Of a stretch of 64,000 nt of DNA, positions 36,187-46,990 are shown piece by piece. Position numbers and translations under genes: made by a program. Position 1 is the stretch's first letter; each line of letters starts with the position of its first letter. The notes under the pieces were generated by a model. That model made no database searches. It was not told the origin of the DNA and saw only the letters and a program-made list of their open reading frames with translations. Source of the stretch: Lineolata rhizophorae (taxonomy: Eukaryota > Ascomycota > Dothideomycetes > Lineolatales > Lineolataceae). The stretch is from positions 592,630 to 656,629 of the forward strand of contig MU001672.1 of assembly GCA_010093515.1 (NCBI GenBank). Direction: 5' to 3'.

Positions 36187-36793
36187 ATGAATCCCATAGC
36201 AGGGCTACTAAACTTCATCGGGTTTCTCCTCCTAACCCATGCGTAAGCGCCACCTAGTCACGCGGCAGTTCAAACCTCGCGCGAACCCAGCCAGCTAACC
36301 GCAGCCTCGAAACCCGCAGCGTCTACTCCGCGCACGAGCATTCCGCCCTCTTCGCCAACCTGCCCCCGACCGCGGCGCCAACTGGCTCGCCCGCTGTAAC
36401 GTCGCTACCGACTGACATCGTACTAGAGACACTCGCCTCGGTGGTGGTTCTATGCGTGGGCATCGTCCTGGCCAGCCCGCCGTTGAAGCCGATCCAGTGG
36501 CGCGTCTGGGCCGGCCGCATCGAGCGCGAGGAGCGCATGACACCGGAGCAGAAGGCGAGACTGGGTAACAGAAGGGTCGGTGGACCTGGGACGTCCGGTA
36601 ACCCGTTTAGGGTGCTGGAGGAGCGCATGGGGTTCTGGGATGTCCGGGTAAGCAGACCAGATTTAGGAGCCATCTTCGTTCGTAGACGCAGAGTTGTGGC
36701 GCCATGTGAATGCTTAGAGACGTGTTGCTAATCGTGGCTCAGAGTAAGAGGAAGGAATTTGCGGATTGGGTCAGGGAAGGAGGGAAGAGCTGA
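36187..36793 (+). CDS. EMC5: ER membrane protein complex subunit 5 (EMC5/MMgT family)
   Basis: Subunit of the ER membrane complex, which inserts membrane proteins with weak or tail-anchored segments. Exons 36187-36242, 36320-36647 and 36743-36793 give 144 residues, as expected. A first membrane helix covers about residues 3-18 (IAGLLNFIGFLLLTHA), then the family motif VYSAHEHSAL across the first splice, then a second helix around 57-78 (IVLETLASVVVLCVGIVLAS), and a cytosolic basic tail with PIQWRVWAGRIEREE. The short last exon encodes SKRKEFADWVREGGKS. The first acceptor was chosen by phase over a nearer one because only it gives HAVYSAHE. Confidence 0.88.
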
Positions 36794-37242
36794 AAATCGA
36801 GCATTGATAGGATTCCGGTTGGTTTCTTGATCCACCTAGGCTGCTGTGGCTGGCTAACCTTTTCATAGCATGTATTATGAAATGTTTTCGAGAAAATCAT
36901 GTGTTAATCCAATATCAACCTAGATTCGCTTGCTACACTATGCCGCGCTCGACAACGCCACAACTCAATTTGTTCCGTAGACCTGGGTATGATCATCTCC
37001 CGACATGAATGAAATATGCCTAAGCATGCGAACCATGCGAACCATGCGAACCATGCGAACCATGCGAACCATGCGAACCATGCGAACCATGCTCCGCAAT
37101 ACACCCAACTCGACTAGGCGGATTCTTGGAATTGTCCGAAAGTCTGATGACAGGCACTGTTTTGGAACAGCGCCGAGGCCATATTGACCACATGAAACCA
37201 GCCTACGATCTGTCGTGCGCGGAACATTTCATGGCGTGTACA
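36794..37242. other. Convergent 3' spacer, EMC5 and luciferase-domain gene
   Basis: About 0.45 kb with no gene. It contains the 9-base tandem repeat listed separately. Confidence 0.55.
37025..37092. repeat. 9-base tandem repeat, seven units
   Basis: CATGCGAAC repeats seven times without a mismatch from 37025 to 37087, followed by five more bases of the unit. Because the unit is a multiple of three, frames through it give false periodic ORFs. Perfect identity suggests recent growth by slippage. Confidence 0.95.
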
Positions 37243-38127
37243 TCATGATCGGTGAACCATGCTGCTAGTCGTTTGGCATGGTCTAGCCGCCCAATCCGCT
37301 GAATTATCGCCTTCAGAGTCTGGCACTAGCCCAACCGCTGTGAAGGGTTTTCGCGACTCTACCGCGCCCTCACCGGCGGGTCTGGGGATTCTACCACCGA
37401 CCCACCATGCTGATGCCAGAATGATCTGCATGACAACCTCCAGCTCCACTTCATCCCTAGGCGCGTACACCATGATAAATCCGGCTGGCACGAACCTGCT
37501 CAACCAACCACCCTTCGCCAGTGGATGCCTTTCCCCCCAGCCAGATGCGAGCACAGCGGCCGCGTCGGCCGGATGCAGCGTCAGATGCAAGCTACCATCG
37601 CTGCCGTGGGCGTGGCAGACCTCGCCGGCGCAGGTGCGCAGCACGGGTGATACGCAGAACAGGCCCGTACTATGCTTCTCGAAGCACGACGTTCCCAAGG
37701 CCAAGCCGTTGCGTTCGTACGCGGCTAGCGCCTGAAGCCGCATCGCGAGTGCGTTAAAGATGTTGGGCGGTCCGCGTTGCGTCATTTGCCGGTGAGGTGC
37801 GATGCCACGAACGCGGGGACGAGGACCGGCGCGTACAGGGAGCGTGGACATGCTTAGATAGCCGCGTTGTGGCCGCAAGTTAGGGGGTACTGGAGCGGCT
37901 CTGCAGGGGTCTCGAAGAGCGAAGAAGGAAAGTATCTTGATGCGGAGGTATCCAAGTGGCGTAGATGGAGTTCCTCCGGGACCAAGGGAGAGAAAGTCGT
38001 CATAGTCGCGCCGAAGGAGAACGTAGAGGTATGAGAGAGCCGGTATAAGGAGGATGGTGGTTATAGCAAACGATGTTACAGTGGACATCTCTGTCAGGAG
38101 AATGGGCGATGCTCCTTGAGTTGCCAT
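37243..38127 (-). CDS. Fungal luciferase-domain membrane protein
   Basis: Single-exon gene of 294 residues. The function is unknown; the name of the domain does not imply light production. Residues about 18-38 form one hydrophobic helix ([20 protein letters not shown]), so the protein is probably anchored in a membrane by its N-terminus. The domain region runs from about 165 to 255, with [20 protein letters not shown], then [29 protein letters not shown] and [10 protein letters not shown], matching the fungal luciferase-domain family. The C-terminal tail is polar. Length and motifs look complete. The start is the first ATG ahead of the membrane helix; a Met 13 residues later is also possible. 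Confidence 0.78.
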   Translation of the reverse strand: MATQGASPILLTEMSTVTSFAITTILLIPALSYLYVLLRRDYDDFLSLGPGGTPSTPLGYLRIKILSFFALRDPCRAAPVPPNLRPQRGYLSMSTLPVRAGPRPRVRGIAPHRQMTQRGPPNIFNALAMRLQALAAYERNGLALGTSCFEKHSTGLFCVSPVLRTCAGEVCHAHGSDGSLHLTLHPADAAAVLASGWGERHPLAKGGWLSRFVPAGFIMVYAPRDEVELEVVMQIILASAWWVGGRIPRPAGEGAVESRKPFTAVGLVPDSEGDNSADWAARPCQTTSSMVHRS

Positions 38128-38830
38128 GGCTATGTTGATTTTGAGTTAGGCAGGGAAATGTGGAAACAATTGGCGTATCTACTTAGTTTGAAAGAGGGTT
38201 GTTTGGCATTTCTATAAGGACCCAAATGGTGGCTTTGTGCGTGTGGAAAGCGAAAGGCGGGCGGGAACTACTGCCAAGACTTCTTCTCTGCGGGTCTTGG
38301 GGTTCAATTGCTATTGGAGAATTGGGTTTGCTACTTTGGGTTCTAGCAAGAGCAGACACGTCAGCGTACATTGCAAAGACTGTAACCAATGCGCAGGTGG
38401 GCGGGTAGCTAGGAACTTGCAAGGAGTACCTGCTCGCGGTTCCTTGCACGTGTTGTGGGATCGTGATCAGTGAGCGGCACGATGTACGTGTGACGTGTGT
38501 TGTGGACTATCACAGTGCGGCCTTTCAAGCCCACTCAGCGCTTGGCTAACCGCGCCACGGCTTCCGAGTGGCCCAGCGCGATCTACAAACCTCACCCGTG
38601 GGCTAGGGGGCCCGGAGCTGTGTCCTTCGCTATCGCGGACGACTGAGGTGCTCTCGCCCTGTCAGACCATAGTGGGACTTGCTGCATAGGCGTCCACGTT
38701 GAGTAACCGCAACCGTTACATTGGGGAATTGCTGCACTTTGCAATACCAAGCCCACCCTTTTCCAACGTGGCATTGTATCGCGTGACCTGCCATGACAAC
38801 CGCACCCTCAACACTGCGTTCTATTCAAAT
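38128..38830. promoter_or_regulatory. Promoter region of the luciferase-domain gene
   Basis: About 0.7 kb between two minus-strand genes, holding this promoter and the 3' end of UTP3. No coding sequence recognised. Confidence 0.5.
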
Positions 38831-40896
38831 CTATAACTTCACACTCCTCACCAACCCCTTTTTGATGCCAGTCAACTCGCCCTGATAGCCGCCTTTGCCC
38901 TCACCGCCTTTGTATACTTGTCGTACACTCCCCAATTTCTTCTTCTTCTCGTCGAACTTCTTGCGCTTGTTAACTCGGGGATTTCTGATGTCCTTCTTCC
39001 TGCGAGGCGCCAAGCCTTTGTTCTTTTGGATAGCATAGCTGATAGCTCTCTTCCCGTCGGGTCCGATTTCCTCCACAGGTACTACCTCACCACCTTCTCG
39101 GGCCGCCTGGGCGCGAGCTTCGGCCTGCCCTTTCTTGTCTTCCTTGTGTTTCTTGTGTCGTGCCTTGACCATGTCGTAGTATTCGCCGTCGTCGCTACCT
39201 TCTCCCCTCACGTCCTTAGCTCGCTCTGCATCCTCTTCATCACTCTCACCGCCAAGCTCTTCTTCAGGCTTAGGTTGTTGCTTGCCTCGCCTTTCGGCTT
39301 CGGCATTGAGCCTAGCTTGCCTATCCTTTAAGCGCTCCCTGTATGGAATGTCCGTATCACCACCAGCATCCTTGCCCGCGGCACCACGCTTGTTTGCTTT
39401 CTGCGCGATCTGTGACGAATAGAACCGCAAACTCCTTCTCTTCTTCGCCTTTTCTGCTGCCTCTCCCGTGGTTAAACCCGTTTCCTCGCCAAAATCTGAG
39501 TCATCTGGGTCCTCAACAGCCACCGCCCCGGTCAATTTCTTGGCCTTCATCGCCTTCCTTCTCGCCTTCGGGTCTGTAAGGTGCGAAATTTCGGCCAACT
39601 CTTCTTCTAATTTCTTCTGCTTCTCGGCTTTTTGAGCCGCTTTCTCAACCTGCGCTGCTTCAGCATGCCGTTGTGCCTTCGTCTTCCTTAGCTTGCGTGG
39701 AAGTTGTTGCCGGAATTCGCCGTTAGAAATAGCAACGCCATCCGTTGTGCCATTTGGTAAATAGATTTCTTCTTCAATAGTAGAAAGCCCATTCACACCG
39801 TCTGCAATATGCACGGGTTTTACCTCCTTTAAGTCTTTAACTTGGTGCCACGTCTGCCGTGTTTCGAACATGTATGCAATAACTGGGTGATCCCTGAGGT
39901 CTGCAGAGGTAGCTTTTGAAGGTTCTGATTTAGCACCGGAAGAAAGCAGCACGAAGTACATCGCCACAGACGCGAGGTACGCAACAAGTGCTTGATGCTT
40001 GACTACAGCGAGAGGAGGCTTTCCATTGAGACTTGAAACGGTAGACAACCTTTGAAGGCCCATCATTGATGCTGCCGTGTGTATGCGTTCATATTCGTGC
40101 ATCAGCTGTACAAACTCTTGCGCGATGGGTTCGAATTCGGGATGCCTTGTTCTGAGGACCTTCATCTTCTCCTCAGGTTCCATGTCATCCGTGATTTGTA
40201 GCTGTGGCAGTACTTCTGTAATGATATCATGCTCCTCTGCGACATCGTGACCTTTCCGGTCTTTGGCAGGATCGGCCCAATCGGCTTCATCAAAGGCAAA
40301 GTCTGCTTCGGTAAGGGCTTGCAGTCGCTTTTGCTGAAGTCGGCGGGCCTCAGCCTCTTCCATCAATGCGTCCTCTTGTGTTTCAATCTTGTCCGCATCG
40401 TAGTAATCCTGCTTCGAGGGTCCCCAGCCTTCTACATCAACGTTCCCTTCATCTTCCACGTCCTTGTTATCTGCTTCAAAACGGGCAACACGCTGACCGA
40501 GCTGGGACTGAAGGGTGGCAAGGTCACCACCGTATTCGTCGAGATCGTCATCTTCGTCTTCATCTGCAGAGTCATCCTCAGGCTCAGATGGACTCGAGTA
40601 GGCTAGGACTTCATTGTCTGAAAGCTCAAAGGCTTTGTCTATTGTAGTGGTCAGCCGCTGTGCTCCAAGTTTAGCAGTACCGCGAATTCTAGCATACCTT
40701 CTTCCTCCCACTTTCGTCTCCTCTTCGCCTCCGGGCCGTCGTCGAGCAGCACCTTATCTCGACCGATGTGGAATTCATCCTCGGCGTCGGCAACATCCTC
40801 GTAGGTGTCAATCCGCAGCTTGGAATCGGCAAGATCGGGTTCGCTGGGTTCTGGTTGCTGACCACCGCTGGGCATAGCCTTCCTCTTCTTAGCCAT
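38831..40896 (-). CDS. UTP3: UTP3/SAS10, small-subunit processome protein
   Basis: Nucleolar protein of the U3 processome that takes part in 18S rRNA maturation. Exons in coding order are 40896-40698 and 40638-38831, giving 668 residues. Early on there is a basic KRRRKWEEE stretch, then DKAFELSDNEVLAYSS across the intron and a strongly acidic region. The Sas10/Utp3 helical domain lies in the middle (MEPEEKMKVLRTRHPEFEPI, then HQALVAYLASVAMYFVLLSS). Charged coiled-coil sequence follows. The C-terminal Sas10 domain is clear: GKRAISYAIQKNKGLAPRRK, IRNPRVNKRKKFDEKKKKLG, SVRQVY and GIKKGLVRSVKL. Whole and ordinary. Confidence 0.93.
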
Positions 40897-41296
40897 AGCG
40901 AAACTTAGTCCGCGCGACTCAGCTCGAGCTGCAAGGAGCAGAAAAGATTGGCGAGGGTCCGTAGTTGAGGATGAGGAAATTGCTGAGAAAAGTCGTTAGT
41001 GGCCGTAATATTGGCGCTGCCTTGGCAGGTGATGCCGGCCCGCCGGGGAAGATTTTTGCGCACACAGGCAGCACCGCCGCAAGCGAACCCCGGCCGGAGC
41101 CGAATGGCCAACCACCAGCCACGATTGCCTAGTCGACCGGGTAAGCACGGGCGGACAACATCCAGGAGTGTATTAGGCAAATCCTGGAGACGGCGATACG
41201 TGCCATTAATATTGGGTGGCGCTTTCTCTGGCTATGGGTGGCTTTTGGCCTTAATCTTTCTTCCCTGCCCAGTCACTACGCATCCGACATCCTCCA
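40897..41296. promoter_or_regulatory. Divergent promoter, UTP3 (-) and KDS reductase (+)
   Basis: 400 bases separate the two start codons, which point away from each other. No conserved element could be identified by eye. Confidence 0.55.
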
Positions 41297-42542
41297 ATGG
41301 CTTCGGGGGACTGGAAAGAGACCGCCTTCCTCGCCGGCGCGGTCCTGATCTTTCTCACCTTCGACGTTACGCTCGTACTGTTCGCCATGGGCTGGTTCAA
41401 GCCGAAGAACCACTTCCCAGTGGATGGGAGGGTGAGTACGAGCTTAGGAGACGGAGATCGGCTTATTTTCTGACCACGATGACAGACAGTCCTCGTCACC
41501 GGTGCATCCCAGGGCATGGGCAGGGCTGCCGTGAAGCTCCTAGCCCAAAAAGGGGCTAACGTTGTGATTGTCTCGCGGAATGCGAGCAAGATGGAAGCAG
41601 TTGTAGAAGAAATGAAGGTGAGTACTAGTCTCCCTCGGTTCAGCAGCACGCCTTGGGTTCCCGCTGACAGCTGCCTAGAGAACTGCGATGAAACCACAGA
41701 TCCAGCGCTTCCACTACATCAGTGCCGACCTCGCCAAAAACGAGGAGAGCATTCGCGTCGTCGAAGAGGTAACACAATGGAACAACGGCGAGCCTCCCGA
41801 CATCGTCTGGACCATCGCCGGTGCCGCCCACCCCAGCTTGTTCATCGATGTCGATGCCGAGGTGCTGCGCGAACAGATGGACACAAACTACTGGACTGCC
41901 GCCTATCTCGGGCACGCCATTCTTCGTTCATGGCTAAAGCCCTTCTCGAAGCTTTCCGAGTCGGAGCGGAAGGCAGCCGGCAATGCCCCAATACCGCGTC
42001 AGTTCATTATGACGAGTTCCGTCGCTGCTTTCGCGGGCTTGGCCGGGTATGCGCCGTATGCGCCAACTAAGGCGGCCATGCGTTGTTTGGCTGACTGCCT
42101 GCGGTCGGAGCTTAACTTGTACAATGGCGCGCGGCGTGGGACAAACTCTTCAGTCGTTGCAACGGCGCCGGTTGCTGACGTGAAGATCAGATGCGTGTTT
42201 CCGGGTTGTATCTTGTCCCCGGGGTTTGAGAACGAGTCTCGCCTCAAACACCCGATTACAAAAATACTCGAGGACGCTGATATTCAACAGACGGAGGAAG
42301 AAGCAGCGAAGGCGTCCATAAAGGAACTGGAAGGAGGAGCGTATTTTGCTACCACCCAGATTATCGGTTCAGCAATGCGTGCTGGGTCTCTTCAAGGAAG
42401 TCCAAGGAACAGTTTGATTGTTGACACGCTCTTTGGGTGGCTGGCGAATTTGCTGTGGCTTTTCATAGCGCCGGATATGGAAAGGAAGGCGTGGAAGTAT
42501 GGCAAGACTCACGGCGTGACCAAAGGCGAGCCTGGCAAATGA
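41297..42542 (+). CDS. TSC10: 3-ketodihydrosphingosine reductase (TSC10/KSR1)
   Basis: Short-chain dehydrogenase of the ER that reduces 3-ketosphinganine with NADPH, second step of sphingolipid synthesis. Exons 41297-41431, 41486-41617 and 41679-42542 give 376 residues. An N-terminal membrane helix (about residues 9-33) precedes the Rossmann motif TGASQGMG. The NADPH-binding Arg/Asn pair (VSRNASK) follows. The active site shows the catalytic Ser in MTSSVAAFAG and the YAPTK (YxxxK) motif. Near the end is a second hydrophobic stretch (TLFGWLANLLWLFIAP), typical for the family, then a charged tail. The sequence CVFPGCILSPGFENE also matches fungal KDS reductases. A tryptic-like linker NGARRGTNSS is a local low-complexity insertion. 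Confidence 0.9.
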
Positions 42543-43223
42543 TGCCGTTAACATTTGTTGGGACGTCTTTCCCTCCCGGGCTATAACCTATAGCTAAAAA
42601 GAAGCATTCACATCCAGCAAGAATTCCACATGTCCATCTTGGTACTCTTTATTGGGGTTATTGGGATTCTAATAGCATTGGTTTAACCAAAAATACCCGG
42701 CTCATGTATTTATAACTTTCTCCATAGTCCTATTATTATTATCTCTTACGCCCTTGCGTGCTTGTGCTTATGTCATAGCCTTATCAGGGTACTTAAATCA
42801 CCTAGGCGCTTGGAACTTTCCAACTCTGCTTCAACCCCCTTTAAAATGTTGCAATGCACTAATTGTCCTGTCAATTTCGCGGAGAGACAGGAGGGCGGCT
42901 GAGTTGCGATGCGTGGGTATTCCGTGCAGTGAGGTGTATGAGTATCGACACATTATGAGCACTAAACATTTCTTTCCTGTTCCTGCACTAGTATGTCGAA
43001 CTTTTTCAGGTCATTGGAATACGCTAGAGATACAAAATCTTTGTCCTGCTATTGAGAATAGAACACTTGTATGGAACTAAGCAGGCCATTAGACATTCAT
43101 CGACAGTTGAAGGCTCTAAATGACATGGTAACACCCCAGCATCTATTCTTGGCTAGTAACACTCAGTGGACTCCATTCAATGTCTCATGAGTCCTACACT
43201 AACGCATATGCAGAGTTCAATTT
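42543..43223. other. Convergent 3' spacer, KDS reductase and dihydroorotate dehydrogenase
   Basis: About 0.7 kb, AT-rich in the first half, between two genes ending towards each other. No gene recognised. Confidence 0.5.
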
Positions 43224-44237
43224 TCAGTCCATATCCATACCTTTAATAATCTTCTCAAAGACATCGACTCCGTACCTTCCCAATGCCGTCCCTACTCCCA
43301 CCGCCGAGGCGCCTACTTTCCTCATCCTTGCGAATCCAGCCGCGTCCTCAACGCCTCCGACACCAATGATCTGTACGTGCGCTAGTTCCGGTTGCTTGGA
43401 CAGCAAGTCGCGCAGCGTATGCACGTTTCCGAGCGCGAGGGGGTGCAACGGCGGCCCCGCAAGGCCACCGATGCCTGTCTTGTTCGCCGAGGCGATGACA
43501 GGCGTCGAGTCGTCCGCGAGCACGAGTGAGCTGCCCAAGGTGTTTGTTGCCGTGATGAAGGAGACGGGGCACGGAGCTTCGCCGGAGGCCGACTTGACCA
43601 GCGCCTTGACCAGCGTGTTGAACTGGTCCATGTATGTGTACGGTGGGGTTTTTATGCCGATTGGGACACCGGAGGACCGGCTTTGGGCCTCAGAGGTGGT
43701 AGATGCGTGTGGCTTCAGCGCGCTCAAGTACTCGGTCAAGCGATCGCCCGAGTACGCTGGGGGCGGCTTATTGGGGATGTTTGGGCAGGAGAGATTAATC
43801 TCCATGGCCAGCGGCATGGAGACTTGCGACTGGCATTGCGTGATTAGACGATAGCATTCGAGCGTATCTTCCACTCCCCCTGTAACGGAAATGATGAACG
43901 ACTTGCTGGCGTTCCTGCTCAGCTTTTGTTGCTCATCGGAGATTCTTTTGATGAATTCAAGATATTCGGGCAGGGTAATTGGGCTGTATCCAAGAGTGTT
44001 TAGACTTGCTGTTGTTGATGCTTCCGGCTTCGTCTTGTTGGCCGTTTGGTCGTGAGTGGAAGGATTGAAAAAGGTATATTGGTGGATTACCGGGTCGTGA
44101 GGAAATCCTTCTAGCAAACTTGTTCGCGTGGTTACAGCGCCCGAATAAGGGGTTTCGTAAAGGCTACGGAGATCCTCGTATGTTGTTGCCCAAGGATTAG
44201 CGGAATTCAACAGTGGAGGATCAATGACGAGACCCAT
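43224..44237 (-). CDS. Class 1A-type dihydroorotate dehydrogenase
   Basis: Single-exon gene, 337 residues. Class 1A enzymes are cytosolic flavoproteins that oxidise dihydroorotate with fumarate, in contrast to the mitochondrial, quinone-linked class 2 enzyme used for pyrimidine synthesis in most filamentous fungi. The N-terminus ANPWATTYEDL begins the barrel with no presequence or membrane helix. The catalytic loop INLSCPNIPNKPPPAY contains the active-site Cys of class 1. FMN-contact motifs are GIKTPPYTY, FITATNTLG and IGVGGVEDAAGFARMRKVGA. A Lys/Thr-rich insertion around residues 60-80 is unusual. Substrate use in the cell is not certain; it could act on a related dihydropyrimidine. Confidence 0.85.
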   Translation of the reverse strand: MGLVIDPPLLNSANPWATTYEDLRSLYETPYSGAVTTRTSLLEGFPHDPVIHQYTFFNPSTHDQTANKTKPEASTTASLNTLGYSPITLPEYLEFIKRISDEQQKLSRNASKSFIISVTGGVEDTLECYRLITQCQSQVSMPLAMEINLSCPNIPNKPPPAYSGDRLTEYLSALKPHASTTSEAQSRSSGVPIGIKTPPYTYMDQFNTLVKALVKSASGEAPCPVSFITATNTLGSSLVLADDSTPVIASANKTGIGGLAGPPLHPLALGNVHTLRDLLSKQPELAHVQIIGVGGVEDAAGFARMRKVGASAVGVGTALGRYGVDVFEKIIKGMDMD

Positions 44238-44574
44238 ATTGTGTTTGCTTTGGCAATGAACCTGGTATCTGCCGCCCAGGAACTAGGTAGTAAAAATTAA
44301 CGCTATAGATCCGAGCGAGAAAGGTTGTTTTATGCTGTCAGAACGCTTTGCGATAAGCACAACTCTACTTCGTACTACTACAGTAAAGTGGGATAGCGGT
44401 GGGGCACGGAGAATGCTATCGTTTTGTCGGTGGAAGTCCCGGATTTACCTAATTTGTGAAGTCACGTTATATCTCCCTTGGCAGATAGAGTACAGTTGAC
44501 ATTGACAAACTATACTGAGTTTCGAAAGCTCATGTGCTTCTCGAAATTTAGATGGTGCAAAAAAAATTTGTTTA
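44238..44574. promoter_or_regulatory. Promoter region of the dihydroorotate dehydrogenase gene
   Basis: 337 bases between the dehydrogenase start and the tRNA gene 3' end. Contains the tRNA terminator run; otherwise nothing specific seen. Confidence 0.5.
44559..44566 (-). terminator. RNA polymerase III terminator of tRNA-Ser
   Basis: Eight A on the plus strand, which is eight T in the sense of the tRNA, beginning 8 bases after its 3' end. This is the standard stop signal for RNA polymerase III. Confidence 0.85.
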
Positions 44575-44655
44575 CGACGCGAGCAGGATTCGAACCTGCG
44601 CTCCCGAAGGAACAAGATTTCTAGTCTTGCGCGATAACCACTCCGCCATCGCGCC
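44575..44655 (-). tRNA. tRNA-Ser (anticodon AGA)
   Basis: An 81-base gene that folds as a long-variable-arm tRNA. Acceptor strands GGCGCGA and TCGCGTC pair with one G-U. The anticodon stem CAAGA/TCTTG encloses the loop CTAGAAA, giving anticodon AGA, which reads UCU and, as inosine, UCC and UCA. The variable arm follows (TTCCTTCGGGAG). The internal promoter is present: A box TGGCGGAGTGG and B box GGTTCGAATCC. There is no intron and CCA is not encoded, both normal for this eukaryotic tRNA. Confidence 0.95.
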
Positions 44656-45134
44656 ATGAAAGATGAATCAGAATTTCGTCTTTGTAGTATATAACTACTA
44701 CTAATTAGCAACTTGTCATAAAATTCACATTACCAAATAACTTAAAGAATTTTAAAACGACTAGGATGCCCATAATCATCTTGCAGCTTCAATAATAGGG
44801 ACATAGTTTTTAAAAACAGTTCGAAACCGAGGCCATTCCTTTGGATCCACCTTTTTTGCTGATGTCACGGAAGCTTCCTGTGCCTACCTACCAGCATATG
44901 CGCATCCCAATTAGGCTCATATGCGTTGATTTCCCCTCAGATTCTAAAGTATCGGTTACAAGCACTCCGGCCATGAGTTTTCGCGTTCCTTCTCTAAAAT
45001 GAGAAGAACTACTTCGTCATCCTGCTCAAGCGTGCTTTAAATGTAGTCATGTCGTACCACCCAATGCACACCCACGTGTGACGATCTCCCAGCCCAACCA
45101 CTTTTATTAACCCTATTTTCGGATCACTATCCCC
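44656..45134. other. Spacer upstream of tRNA-Ser and downstream of the E2 gene
   Basis: About 0.5 kb, AT-rich near the tRNA. No gene seen. Confidence 0.5.
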
Positions 45135-46990
45135 TCACTTCATCCTCACCAGCATTTCTTCCCCGCCCCCCTCGATCAACCTCCTCACCTCTTCCGCACA
45201 CCTCGCCACCGCCGCCCCATCCAACACCCTATGATCGGCGCTCCAACTCAACGCTGCCTCCTCCTTCCTCACCACTGCGCCCGTCTCCTCGTCGAACCCG
45301 GGCACGACGCGCGCGCGCCCCACCCCGACAATGGCCACCTGCGGTGGCACGATGACGGGGGACACGACGCCGCCGCCGATGCTGCCCACGTTGGACACGG
45401 TGATCGTCGCGCCGGCGAGGTCCGTGCTGGAGAGCTTGCCGGCGCGCGCGAGGGCGGCGAGCCGCGCCAGCTCGGCGTTTAGGCTGAGCACGCTGTGCGA
45501 CTGGACGTCGCGGACGACGGGGACGAGGAGGCCCGAGGGCGTGTCGACGGCGACGCCAATGTTGTGCGCCGCGCGGAGGTGGAGCGCCGGTTTGCCGTTG
45601 CTATATCCATTGCCACTACCGTCATCGGGTTCTACTAGGTGGGCGTTGAGGGATGGATGCGCGAATAAGGCTACTGAGACTGCTTTGATTACGAAAGGAA
45701 GTGCGGACAGCTTTTGTTCGGGTGGCAGTCGGGCGTTTAGTCGGCGACGCAGCGCGCTCAGCCCGGTAAAGTCGGCAGAATTGGTGTATAGGAAATGCGG
45801 GATTGAGAGTGAACGAGTCATGGTCTTGAACATTTGATTTTGAACAGGCGTGAATGAAATTAGGCGATCCTCGCGCAAAGGCTGGGGCGGTAGTTGTAGG
45901 GGAACCTTTGGCGTGCCTTCGATAGTGGCAGAAGGACCAGGAATAGGGTAAGACTGAGGGGCGGCAGCTGATCTAGAATTGGCGTAGTTCTGGACATCTT
46001 CCTTGAGAACTCGGCCATCCTTGCCTGTGCCCTGCACGTCTTCAATGTCAACATTGAGTTGTTTCGTTAGGTGTCGTACTGCTGGGGTGGCTAGCGTGGC
46101 GTGCTTTCCACTCGACCTGCCCGTCTCTTGTGATGTAGACTCGGCTTTCGTATCATGCCTTGGTGGTGAAGTCGCTACTTTTTCTTTCGACTCTTTCGGC
46201 CCGGAAGGCTTCTCCCTTGGCTTTTCTGGCGCCTGCCCTCCCTCTACTTGGGTCAATCTCTCGTCTTCGGGAGATATTTCGCTCTGGATGTCGATATCGA
46301 CTAGGGGCTGAGTTTCAGTCAGTATGCAAGACTCAGTTGAAAATCTCCAAAAAGAAGCGCCGATGAATAAGTTACCTTTCCAACCTTAGCCATGTCGTCT
46401 GCTTCGTAATATAGCTTCTTTATTACTCCATCGAATCGCGACGTGATCTGCACAAGCGCATAGAAATGAGCTGTTCCGGTTCGGCCGTGTTTGATATGCA
46501 AGCAGCTCTTCCGGAGTAGCTGATACGGTCCCTAGGATAGGCCCTCACCTCAACTGAGGCTTTGTCCGACTGCACCTCACAAATCTTGTCAAACTGCTCG
46601 ACGCGCGCTCCCGGCTGCACGAACCATTGAATCACCTGGCATTCCGTGATACCTGCGGAGCGAGCCTTCTGTTAGCTTCCAGCTTTCCGATCCTCGCGAA
46701 GCTCTCGTCGGCATATGCATCCGCTGGACTTCTTCACGGGTCAATTGGCGCCGTGCGACTGGACTTCGCGTACCTTCACCAATATCCGCCAGCAAATATG
46801 GCTTTACAACCTTCCGCGGCGCCGTCACATGGAATGGCCTGGGCTGTGCGGCCTTTCCGGGCTGCCATTCGGGGCTGCAGCTGGGGGGCCCGAGAGCCGT
46901 TGCGGCGGGGCGTAAGCGCGCACCGGCGCCGCGAGAGGAAGGGCATTGGCGGCCCAGGACTCCAGCTCGTCGCAGGGAGAGTGCTCTCAT
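45135..46990 (-). CDS. Branched-chain 2-oxoacid dehydrogenase E2 (dihydrolipoyl transacylase)
   Basis: Core of the mitochondrial complex that breaks down the 2-oxo acids of Val, Leu and Ile. Exons in coding order are 46990-46774, 46652-46549, 46447-46376 and 46307-45135, giving 521 residues. Residues 1 to about 60 are an Arg/Ala/Pro-rich presequence. The lipoyl domain spans about 65-140 (YLLADIGEGITECQVIQWFV) with the lipoylated Lys in VQSDKASVE. A Lys/Glu/Pro linker leads to the E1/E3-binding domain (ATPAVRHLTKQLNVDIEDVQ, GTGKDGRVLKEDV). The catalytic domain follows: IPHFLYTNSADFTGL, GVAVDTPSGLLVPVVRDVQ, SNVGSIGGG, and the active-site SADHRVLDGA. Compared with pyruvate dehydrogenase E2, a single lipoyl domain and SWSADHR fit the branched-chain enzyme best. 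Confidence 0.92.

Noticed and set aside
37025-37092. Array that could be taken for CRISPR
   Set aside because: The 9-base units are directly adjacent with no spacers, and the genome is fungal; it is a simple tandem repeat.
10827-44237. A metabolic or secondary-metabolite gene cluster from the acyl-CoA dehydrogenase, aldo-keto reductase, short-chain dehydrogenase and dihydroorotate dehydrogenase genes
   Set aside because: They are separated by many unrelated housekeeping genes, there is no synthase-type core gene, and each fits a known single role.
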